DNA of 20,705 nucleotides, from assembly GCA_024704765.1 (NCBI GenBank), contig JAKMXF010000310.1, forward strand, positions 1,154,636 through 1,175,340. Direction: 5' to 3'. The translations under genes were made by a program, and so were the position numbers. This document shows, piece after piece, positions 1 through 7,780 of this stretch. Position 1 is the first letter of the stretch. Each line of letters starts with the position of its first letter. Origin of the DNA: Oopsacas minuta (lineage: Eukaryota > Porifera > Hexactinellida > Lyssacinosida > Leucopsacidae). The notes beneath the pieces were generated by a model, which made no database searches, was not told the origin of the DNA, and saw nothing but the letters and a program-made list of their open reading frames with translations.

Positions 1-547
1 GAGGTTGTGTTGTGTCGCGAAGATGAGGAATCTGTGTGCATCGTCTGCACCAGAGTCGTAGAGTAAGAACTGTTCTCCCTTGGCTGTCTGTTGGTAGACT
101 GCTGGTAGAGCTAGCTCTGCTAGAGTGGTAGGCTGTACTGGAGCTGCAAGTACACTAGCACGTTGGCGTTGTATCGTCCGCTTCAGGCTGCCAGTTTGGG
201 GAGTTTAGCAGTAGTACCCTCTGATGCTGTTTGCAAACTCTCGCCCACTATGTGGTGTGTGCTATCCTAGGACTCCCGTGCTTTCCTCATCATGCCTGCC
301 TTCGCTTCACAACAGTCCGCTGCCTGCTCGTCAGGCCCATGGGAGTGCCCATTCGTTCGCTTGACTATCACCATCCCTTTGGTATGAACTCTAGCTTTGC
401 AGACCCCTCTTTGCTCACACAACCAATCCGCCACATCTCTTTCTCTGCTGACTCCACTCCAAATAAATATCCATCCTCCGACAGCTTGTCTCCTCCTCTT
501 TGTGACTTGATCAGCCTATAGGTCGGCTGATCAAAAGGTTCTGCCAT
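1..547 (-). pseudogene. FLYWCH zinc finger / MULE-type transposase, N-terminal part, frameshifted, cut by window edge
   Basis: Read on the minus strand from an ATG at 545-547. The first frame gives a FLYWCH finger start with LIKSQRGG and a following DGYLFGV. Near 425-440 the reading moves to another frame, giving WLCEQRGVCKARVHTKG and then TNGHSHGPDEQ, the Cys-Cys-His-His part of FLYWCH. That frame meets a TAG at 267-269, and near 185-190 the reading shifts again to RTIQRQRAS, then GEQFLLYDSG and FLIFATQHNL at the edge. In families I know, this order (FLYWCH, LPxL...R.IxRxR linker, FLxYDSG, hxIFxTxxNL) comes just before the MULE transposase core, which would lie outside the window. Two frameshifts and one stop make it a pseudogene. 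Its local G+C is higher than the surroundings. The FLYWCH part is firm; the MULE assignment rests on the linker pattern. Confidence 0.75.
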
Positions 548-911
548 TAGTAAGTTATAATTTCAAAGAGAAAATGTGATGATTGTAATGAGAAAATGAA
601 TCTGAGTTAGAACTAGATCATTTTCTATTTATGTCCAAGGATTGCAAATATCACAGGTGATCACATCCTGTTTACTACATTCCTCTTTACCAAATATAGC
701 CCTAAGAGTATTTACTTCGTGTGTGTTTACTTAATACTTACTATAGCAATCTTTGGAATTCATATCATTAAATGGATTCATGGAATCATAATTAGAATTA
801 TCTATCCAATTAAGACTTTCCGTGTGCAGAAATAATTATTAGAAAATTGATTATTAACTTGTACTTAGATTAAATTAATTAACTAATATCATATCAAATT
901 GACCAATCAAA
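548..911. other. AT-rich stretch with no supported gene
   Basis: No recognisable product on either strand. A weak open stretch on the minus strand (about 660-840) contains a GTAAGT splice-donor-like site, but its translation matches nothing I know. The sequence is simple AT-rich flank between two transposon-like remnants. Confidence 0.5.
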
Positions 912-1307
912 TTAGGTGCGAATTGTCGGTATCCGTTCCTGAATTAGGCATTTACAACTTGAGACATCGAACAAGACATTGGATTCGGAAATAATAGGCT
1001 GTATACGGTCAGGTTGTTGCTTGTTTTGGATACTTTTTCCGTAGTATTTAGCTCTCAATAATATCAGAATTGATGTACTGTTTTATTTTGAGCTCTGATA
1101 TAGTGGGTATAGAAGCCAAATTATAGATACGCATTAATACTTCAGTTAGTTCTTTCGCTATATTATCTCTAGTTGATTCAGAATCTTCATTTCTAAGCAT
1201 TCTATAATGATTATATATGTCTAGTTTTGTTGGAAGTTGATTTTCTGGAATAGGTCCTGGATAGCCAGAATAGGATGAAATACTCTACCACGCGTGTTTT
1301 CTGCCAT
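912..1307 (-). pseudogene. N-terminal fragment of an unnamed multi-copy metazoan protein
   Basis: An ATG at 1305-1307 opens MAENTRGRVFHP. A one-base shift near 1270-1280 leads to SGYPGPIPENQLPTKLDIYN, then an acidic and basic helix-like stretch and YNLASIPTISELKIKQYI, stopping with TAA at 1048-1050. A further shift near 1055 joins IQNKQQPDRIQPII and then LFDVSSCKCLIQE, ending at TAA 912-914. Three adjacent frames giving non-repetitive, balanced amino-acid composition supports real coding descent. The blocks 'LPTKLDIYNHYR', 'NLASIPT' and 'LFDVSSCKC' resemble, from memory, the start of uncharacterised proteins repeated in cnidarian and insect genomes. I know no function for them. No start-to-end open frame survives, so it is either a pseudogene or a decayed element gene. 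Confidence 0.5.
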
Positions 1308-1915
1308 TTCAAAATAAATAAATTTTTAGGAATATAATCACTCAATAAAATGAATGATTTGATCGAGCATTGATATAGATACTATAATTGACCATAAATT
1401 CAATGCTAGATAAATGGTAACTAAGTTAAGAAGAAGAGATAAGGAATGTTGGGAAAATTTCTTTGTGGTAACCTATTGATCAATTTGGATCTAGATAAAG
1501 AAATATACTAAGTTTGGTGATTATATAACAAATTTTACTAAGAATATAGAATTTTCAAATAATCGGAAAAAAAAGGGGGCGGGTAATAGTATTAGGGTAT
1601 GATAGAATATGCAAAAAAATCTTGATAACTTGAGTATCCTTGGACATAGAAATTCGATTAATACACCATTCAATAGCAAATATGCGACTTACTATTACCA
1701 AATAATATATATAAAGGGGCTAAGTCAAAGGAATTTGAAAATTCGGACAATATAAAATCAATTTTGCGAAAGTGACACAGCAAAAATATAAAACCGCAAG
1801 GGTCAAATCGAAATATTTTTCAAATTTAAGTCTCGCATTTTCCTAGAAAATGGTAAAGGCAACTTTTCCCTTAGGTAGAAGTTGAACCGACGATTTATAC
1901 TTTTCTCGATCTGGC
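1308..1915. other. AT-rich stretch with no supported gene
   Basis: I see no coding pattern. The G-run near 1575 and scattered poly-A tracts are the only marks. It separates the unnamed protein fragment from the Helitron remnant and could include further decayed Helitron sequence, because that reading frame simply dissolves below 1916. Confidence 0.5.
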
Positions 1916-2842
1916 CTAATTAATATAGATTAGGGCAAAGGATGGCCCCTCGCCTTCTCTCGGAGTGAGGTTTCCGATATAATAGTGGACAACTCCTTGA
2001 ATGCGGAAAGTGTGAATTCCACGTTTAGCGTTAGTTAGTTCTTTATCAAGGTTTACACCGATTGAAGCAAAAGCAAGGCCGAGTTGTAAGCTCTTATATG
2101 TTTTCTGTACTCATCCCTTGACTGTCATTAGTAGTCAGTAGATATCTAAGGCTCTCAGGTAGAGGAGCTAGAGGAAGAACAACCTTTTCCTGTCCACAAC
2201 GGAGGGAAAGTTTGATGCACTTTTTAGTGCTACTGGAGAATTTCTGATGAGCCCAAAATTTGGCCCACAATTGGAACAGGAAAAATTAATGAGGACTCTG
2301 AGTGTTCATCGATTACATTATCGAGAATTTCCGACGCAGGATAAGAACGCGCAGAATTAAGAAGATTATTTTTAGTTTTACCTTTCGATTTGGCTTTGAA
2401 ATCTCTCTGATAGCTCAGTCGGGCAATGCGTCTTCCATTGTTCTCAATTTCATTCTGAGTCACTTCGTATTCTAACTGACGCTTTAGGCGTGAATGTAGT
2501 TAAGTAGGGCTCTGGCTTTCAAAATGATCATTTTTGCCGTTCCAACTGGATTTTGAGACATGCGGTCGGCTCTGTGGCCTTCTCATTTTCTAATCGTGTT
2601 CGCGAACATGTTCGTTGGCGCTCGAGACGGACAGTATGTTCAATAACACATCGTCTGTCTAAATATGACATTTGGTTATGGAACTGCTTCTTAAGTCTAG
2701 CTTCTCTTACTTGGGAGCATTCATTGAGTCGATAATCTCTCATCCTCTGGGCATCGTTTTGATGTAATTTCTTGGGACCACCTTTAATTAATACAGGCAT
2801 TTTGTGATACAAAAAAGGTAAAAATTTGTCAAGTTGTATCAA
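1916..2842 (-). pseudogene. Helitron Rep/helicase protein, N-terminal remnant with STPR-like repeats
   Basis: Read on the minus strand, likely from the Met codon at 2798-2800 (MPVLIKGGPKK). The first 100 residues are Arg/Glu-rich repeats of about 23 residues (REARLKKQF, VRLERQRTCSRTRLENEK), the STPR-type array seen at the start of many animal Helitron proteins. After a break near 2465-2530 comes RLSYQRDFKAK. Near 2215 the reading shifts to CGQEKVVLPLAPLPESLRYL, then after another break AFASIGVNL, GIHTFRIQGVVHYYIGNL and TPREGEGPSFALIYIN, ending at TAG 1916-1918. The pattern 'hFRIxGxxxHxIGxLxPxxGxxPxFAxhYI' is characteristic of the Helitron-like N domain, just before the Rep motif. The Rep HUH site and the Pif1 helicase are absent. 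At least three frameshifts or stops show it is dead. Helitron termini were not found. Confidence 0.85.
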
Positions 2843-3361
2843 GTTTTCAGTGTTTTAATTATTCAGAATATTTAGTTTTCTATATTTATACAGTTTAATA
2901 ATAAAGTTGCAATTTTCTGTGGTCACTTCATATAAACATTAACATTTCGTGGACTATGTCGGGTCAAAGTAGACCTCACATATTTTGGGATCATTTTGAC
3001 CCCACTCTGTCAACACAGTAGAAATTGGTTCATTTTAATATCGTACGATGGATTCAATACATATCGGATGAGTATATGTACGTATTTATGGAACTTGGTA
3101 TACTTTGAGTTTGCTATGAATCATTATATTTATTATCAACACAAGGTACAATAGCGTGACGCCATTTGCTTCCAATCTTGCAACCGAAAACTTAATTACG
3201 ACATTAGATTACTGTCTGTATTTAGTTTGGATTACATTCATCAAATGTTGTGACCTCATTTGGATTTTATTTCAAAAATCAAAAAATGCTCGACATTTTG
3301 GCACTTTCTTGACGTCATAAAATCACATATTTTCCCGGTAGTATCCTGTTAACCTAATACA
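2843..3361. other. Intergenic; no gene seen
   Basis: No coding pattern. There is a short inverted pair GGGTCAAAGTAG (2958-2969) and ATTTTGACCCC (2993-3003), and a perfect CRE-like palindrome TGACGTCA at about 3310. A 90-base tract with TGTGAC and TGACGTCATAA resembles 14530-14720 and may be a dispersed repeat. The hAT remnant begins at its right edge. Confidence 0.4.
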
Positions 3362-4459
3362 CATAATGGGTCATTTAATGGTGAAGTTGATATATCTGGG
3401 GAGTCTGGGATTTCCGCGCTTTATTAGCTTTTAGGGTTGAAAGTGGTGACAAATTATTGAAAGAACATTTAGTAGAAACCAATAAAAATGCAATGTATAA
3501 AACTATCCAGAACACGCTTATAGACCTTTATGGCCAAGAAATCCTTAATACAATTATTCGCGACGTACAAAAAGTTGGATATATTGCTATACTAACTGAT
3601 AAACAACGGATAGTTCCCATCAACAGCAATTATGTTTTTGTATTCGTTATGTATCTAGTGTTGCGTGTATCAAAGAAGAATTTTATGGAGTAATGGAATT
3701 TGTGGATGCTAAGTCTATCACTGGAGAAAAACTAGTTCGTATTTATCTATTGGATTGAATATTCAAAATTGTGTTGCTCAATGCTGTGATGGATATTTGA
3801 CCATCTCACCATTATATTTCAGGAGTTTCTACACGTATAATGAAACATTCTTCACTTGCAGTATACTTGCCACTGTGCAAGTCACAAATTAAACCCTAGT
3901 GACATGTTTGATGTAGTTTCTGCGGCAGTAAATTATATTAATGAATTTTCTGGAAGAAGGAATGTATTTAATATAGCCGAATCATACTCACAAATCTTAG
4001 GAGTAATACTGTCGCAACCAAGAAATTCGCCAAAAGGAATTTAGCATATATCTTATGATGTATCTAGTGTAACTATAAGTTCTTCTTTGAATCTTACAAA
4101 TGAAAATGCCAGTGATTATTACAGAAGAAAATTTGGATTCCCTACTTAGATGGAGTTATTGAGCATCAATAGACAATATTCATGAATCCCTTTGTAGTTT
4201 GCCTCCCACTTCGAAAATCTAGCGAAATTATTCAAATAGCTTTGACATTACCTCTTCTACATGTACTCCAGAACGATGTTTTTGTGCAATGAAAAGTTTG
4301 AAAAACAAGCTAAGATCATCAATGGTAGGCGAGCGCCTAAATGAGTTAGCTTTGTTGTATATCCACAAAGATATAGAAATTGATATAGATTCCGTAATAA
4401 ATGGATTTTCACTTGCTCTATCGTTGAATTTTAATATATACGTAAGATATATTAGGTGA
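3362..4459 (+). pseudogene. hAT-superfamily transposase (ZMYM/TTF-type zinc-finger relative), multiply frameshifted
   Basis: Blocks in order: HNGSFNGEVDISGESG (3362); after a shift, FRALLAFRVESGDKLLKEHL and YKTIQNTLIDLYGQEILNTI with AILTDKQ (to 3693); then FYGVMEFVDAKSITGE and NIQNCVAQCCDG; then GVSTRIMKHSSLAVY, CHCASHKLNP and RRNVFNIAESYSQ (to 4041); then WIPYLDGVIEHQ; finally STCTPERCFCAMKSLKNKLR, LNELALLYIHKDIEID, open from 4256 to TGA 4457-4459. This is the usual order of the RNase H-like fold, the conserved 'HCxSHxLNL' block and the C-terminal hAT dimerisation region 'TCTPERSFSAMKRLKTxLRSTM'. At least six frame changes or stops occur. The catalytic Asp context 'LTDK' (family: 'LADE') is altered. 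The N-terminal TTF/BED finger and the terminal inverted repeats were not located. The superfamily call is firm. Confidence 0.92.
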
Positions 4460-4593
4460 ATTATGGTTTAAATGTAGTTGTCTAAACTAAATACAAGCAG
4501 AATATGGGAGAGATCAATTAAATCAGTGATAATAGAATATATCAAAGGTGAAATTAGATTAGTTTGGTGTCCAGGGCCTTACATCACCCCCTG

Positions 4594-4690
4594 GGAAAAA
4601 TCCCTGCCCCGGGGCAATGTCCCCTGGTAAACTCGTACCCCGGGCAATGCCCCCTGGTAAACTCGTACCCCGGGGCATGCCAGCGGACCC
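4594..4690. repeat. 30-bp tandem repeat in a GC-rich patch
   Basis: Two full 30-base units (4621-4650 and 4651-4680) share CCCCTGGTAAACTCGTACCC and differ in a few bases at the CCGGGGCAATGC end. A partial unit precedes them from about 4607. The G+C is far above the surroundings. The motif 'GCCCCnTGGnAAACTnCGTnCCCC' recurs in diverged form at about 5609-5632, which suggests pieces of one non-autonomous element family. Because 30 is a multiple of 3, all frames repeat as ten-residue units; I see no reason to call them coding. Confidence 0.75.
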
Positions 4691-4843
4691 CTTGGCTTAA
4701 ATTGCAAACTGGATTTTTCGACTCGCTGCGCTCTCATCTTACCCTCAATATTATTTAATCTCACCCATAAATAAGGGATATAGATTGTATTGATCTACCG
4801 AGCTAGGTAATATTGTTTTAAATGTATATATCCTGAGCAAATG

Positions 4844-4930
4844 CAGTGTTTTCCACAGGTCGTTTGGCGTACTGGGCCGGCATCCCTTCAGTTGTTAAAA
4901 AGAATAAAGGCACCCATTTCAATACTGGGC
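4844..4930 (+). mobile_element. Single hAT-type terminal repeat (CAGTGTTTTCCA...)
   Basis: CAGTGTTTTCCACAGGTCG at 4844 followed by a GGGCCGGCA tract matches the style of hAT terminal inverted repeats (CAGTGTTTCCCA...). No partner end or 8-bp duplication was found, so this is probably one end of a broken element. The call is by pattern only. Confidence 0.4.
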
Positions 4931-5129
4931 CACTATACTAAAGTATAATCGGCACATTAAAAGTAGAACTGACCATACAACTTATATTATCAAGGATTAT
5001 TGTACGATTTTTCCGTTTGATACCTCATTCGATATAATAATTATTGATAACTTCTCGTTGGTGGTTTTAATATTTCACTATTTATTCCTAAAATATAACT
5101 GAGAAATTGTTTCAAGATTCAACCCCTAC

Positions 5130-5485
5130 GTGGACTGCCACGTACTGACAAAGGTAATTAATGTAATACCTATTATAGCTTATTGTCCAAGGACTACGCC
5201 CCGTCACGACTGGAAGGCCTACAGCACACCAGACCCCCAGCTGCAGTATCGTCGTGCATATGTGACGGTGACGGGGCCCCCCAAATATTCTCCGAGTTAC
5301 ACATCATTACTCGACCAGAAAAAACAACTTTCTGGTGTAATTGCAGACCAAACCTTATTTCTTTCAATTGTTTGCCTCTTGTACCTTACTGATTATTTAC
5401 AGCGCCCATAGGCTTAGAAATTTGGGGTGCACAAATTCAATCTGGTAGGAAACAGCTAGAACTTGTTGACAACCAGTTGAATTTA
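5130..5485. other. GC-rich mosaic; no supported gene
   Basis: Open frames here are short, lack recognisable domains and sit in a patch of raised G+C (about 5195-5285), with GTGACGGTGACGGGG and a C-run. The patch adjoins the duplicated transposon-end module on its right. I read it as part of a non-autonomous element rather than a gene. Confidence 0.4.
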
Positions 5486-5718
5486 TGCCCCCCATATATC
5501 AAAGCTACACGACGTAACTGCCCAGCTGGATGGTACTAACCAACTAAAAAATTTTTGATCCGCCACTGGGCATGCTGCTAAACCCGCGAAACACCTTGCC
5601 CATCGTCCTGCCCCTTGGAAACTTCGTGCCCCCCTTGAGTGAAAATCCTGGCGACGTCCCTGCCCAGAACCCAGCTGGATGGCATCCCCCCACCAGAGAT
5701 TTTTGGATCTGCCACTGG
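5486..5718 (-). repeat. Duplicated transposon-end module (CAGTGGCGGATC... type), two copies
   Basis: Two diverged direct copies, about 5486-5571 and 5627-5718. In plus orientation each runs TGCCCCCC, a GACGT core, CCCAGCTGGATGG, a TTTTTGATCC-like block, and CGCCACTGG or TGCCACTGG. Reversed, they start CAGTGGCGGATC, and inside there is CAGGGACGTCGCCAGG. Both resemble hAT-type terminal repeats (CAGnGGCG...). The longest open frames of the area simply cross this repeat and show no protein domain, so I do not call them genes. A non-autonomous element with duplicated ends, or two nested insertions, would explain the structure. Confidence 0.6.
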
Positions 5719-5824
5719 CTGATAAGTATACTTCCATCACAATTTGTTCTGGCCATGGCCTCACCGAACTGACCGGTTCCAGCGGACCTGCTTGTAAGTT
5801 ACGAATTTACGATAAAATATACAA

Positions 5825-5979
5825 GGTTGTGTTGCGAAGGATATTTCCATCCTATTGCCATCCCACAGGATGTATATGTTAATTCCCATGAGTTTTACCA
5901 TATAGGAAATCCAGATAATAACGTGATTCCCATTTCAATGGAGATTCCCATGTTCTCATGGGTGTGGGAATTCCCATAC
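5825..5979. mobile_element. Degraded MITE of the GGGAATTCCCAT family
   Basis: Rich in alternating GGGAAT and ATTCCC words, with CATCCCACAGGATGT near 5860. It resembles, in reverse orientation, the cleaner copy at 18282-18426, which has ATTCCCACAGGATG when reversed. Its ends have decayed, and its right edge abuts another MITE at 5980. No target duplication is visible. Confidence 0.5.
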
Positions 5980-6137
5980 CAGGGCTCTCAACTCTCACAA
6001 TTTCGTCGTGTTCGGGTAATTACTGCTGAATGCCTGGTATTTTAATAGAAAACTAATACCAAATTGCACATCTCACTACAGAATCGTGAGATTTTTGAAG
6101 AATCTGCCAATTTGAAGGTTTCCTAGGTTGAACCCTA
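5980..6137. mobile_element. MITE with CAGGGCTCTCAACTCTCAC ends, copy 1
   Basis: The left end CAGGGCTCTCAACTCTCAC (5980) is matched by a decayed right end GGTTTCCTAGGTTGAACCCTA (6117-6137). A cleaner relative lies at 7613-7780, where the right end reads GGTTTCCAGGTTGAGAGCCC. The CAGGG...CCCTG termini are hAT-like. There is no coding capacity. It sits against the GGGAAT-type MITE, so one may have inserted into the other. Confidence 0.6.
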
Positions 6138-6236
6138 CCGTGTTGCAGTGTATTACAGAATTTAGTGTACGCGTAGACATGGACTTTTTCGGATGTACAA
6201 GTACACGCGATACAATTTCAGTGAATTAGAAACTAA

Positions 6237-6455
6237 TATGCATGTAGGTCATTAAAATGTGTTTCCTCCCAGGTATGTTACGTTGTAAATGGTCATTTAC
6301 CAACTACGGCTGAACTTACTTGGTCCTGGCTGTCTATAAATGACCTGGTAGCGGTCCAATTATGCCCGACATCGATTCTAATCAATTTCCTTAATGAGTC
6401 CGATCAGAGTCCCATGCAGCAGGTATATATTGATTTCAAGCCGGACCCAAACTAA
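6237..6455 (+). other. Open frame without ATG, possible decayed exon; product unknown
   Basis: The frame is open for 72 codons, from the codon after TAA 6234-6236 to TAA 6453-6455, with no early ATG. At 6262-6272 a pyrimidine tract ending in CAG makes a good splice-acceptor shape, after which the frame reads VCYVVNGHLPTTAELTWSWL and SINDLVAVQLCPTSI. Composition is balanced, unlike most chance frames here. I recognise no family. It may be chance or a decayed transposon exon. Confidence 0.2.
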
Positions 6456-6627
6456 CAACTTAGAGGTAGTCATAAATCCTTACACAGTGGGTTAATCATG
6501 GGAATTAGATGTGTTTTTAGATACTGTTAAATACTTTTCCAAGTTCATCAAACGCTAGATCCTCGGGACTAAATTCTCATGTCCTTAGAGATTGGAATTT
6601 CAAACTGTGTGACACAGAAACTACATT

Positions 6628-6663
6628 TTTGTGGTCAAATTTACTATATAATTTGACCACAAA
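6628..6663. repeat. Perfect 14-bp stem hairpin
   Basis: TTTGTGGTCAAATT (6628-6641) pairs perfectly with AATTTGACCACAAA (6650-6663) around an 8-base loop. It lies between genes and has no U-tract or other mark of a known RNA. It may be the relic of a short foldback element. Confidence 0.7.
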
Positions 6664-7612
6664 TTTCAATATGTGTTCGGGCACAATTTCTTTCAAAATT
6701 TCGCCTAGAAACAATCAAAACGTGTCAATCTCCAATTTCGATTTCTTTTTCATGGCTAGAGGGATGTAGTTTTCCAGGCGAATTGTAATCCATATAATAT
6801 TGGCGAATAGAATGATAAATAAACTTTTATGAGGTAATACTTGATATTTTATAGATTTCGCTACAAAATTGAGAAAATTGATAACCGTCATGATGGTATA
6901 TTTTGTAGTTGACAAAGCCAAATGTACAACAAACTAAAATTTAAAATGTATTTGAGAAAACTAGCCCTTTCCGTTTCGTGAATTAGGGGTGCGACCGTCA
7001 TTAACTCTTTCATCTTTCATTTATAATCATTTGATTCATTATCTTATTCGAATTGAAACGTTAGATAATTGAAAAGATATCACTTACGGAGTCACGATTA
7101 TGGTCCATGGGTCATGGGCCACTTTAAGTTACCCATTCGCAGTTATGCGACGAGATATGAGAGTGAGATCTCTGCTATAGAGGGCTGCACCAATATCATG
7201 GTAACTACGTTGAATTATAGCAAATACATACATTACTACACTATTGTAAAAAATTCTTATAGGGGGCAATTTGAAAATAAATAGAAAATAGATAAAATTT
7301 GACAAGAGTTTATCCAAGTGCTTGGCGTGTATCAAATAGTGACTGTTCAGCTGTCAATATTTGGTACATGCATGAGGACAAAAGTGCAGGTCATGAGACT
7401 CAATAAAAGCATAGGATCAATTTTTACGGGCCGAAACTCGGTCTGTTGGTACTTCTAGACTGTAATTGCTAGTTTCTACTGTATATTTAGAGATCTAAAC
7501 TTAATCAAATTGGAAAGGGGCTGCCCCCTGTTACCATATTCAATCTATATGTATCATACAACTTTCCTACGCGGTTCTCAAATTAATGACCTGTCACCAA
7601 AATAAATTCTTC
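6664..7612. other. No supported gene
   Basis: Short open frames on both strands (for example 6715-6921 minus, 7069-7335 both strands) overlap one another, are AT-rich and lack domains. I see no repeat with clear ends. Confidence 0.5.
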
Positions 7613-7780
7613 CAGGGCTCCCATTAGATCAAGATTAACATGGTCCTCAACTCTCATGATCTTGTTGTTAGTTTCACGATTTCGATTCTAAAATACCACT
7701 AAATCCTTTGTCTTTCATAAAAATAGGATCGTGAGATATTTGACAATTCTCACGATTTGGTTTCCAGGTTGAGAGCCCTG
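7613..7780. mobile_element. MITE with CAGGGCTC ends, copy 2
   Basis: It begins CAGGGCTC and ends GAGAGCCCTG (168 bp). Inside, CTCAACTCTCATGATC (left) and TCTCACGATTTGGTTTCCAG (right) match the family copy at 5980-6137. The 8 bases on either side (AATTCTTC and GATTAATC) agree only partly, so no clean target duplication remains. A possible third, end-only copy is TTGAGAGTTGAGAACCTG at about 10347-10364. Confidence 0.7.

Noticed and set aside
231-521. 96-codon plus-strand frame at the left edge
   Set aside because: It is the antisense shadow of the FLYWCH/MULE remnant, which has recognisable domains on the minus strand.
2553-2735. Plus-strand frame within the Helitron remnant
   Set aside because: Antisense of the STPR-like repeats, with no domain of its own.
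4564-4764. Frames encoding a repeated PGQCPLVNSY-like decapeptide on the plus strand and a mirror on the minus strand
   Set aside because: Produced by the 30-bp tandem repeat, whose length is a multiple of three; nothing else supports coding.
5130-5882. Several overlapping frames of 60-93 codons on both strands
   Set aside because: They cross GC-rich transposon ends and direct repeats, and none shows a domain.
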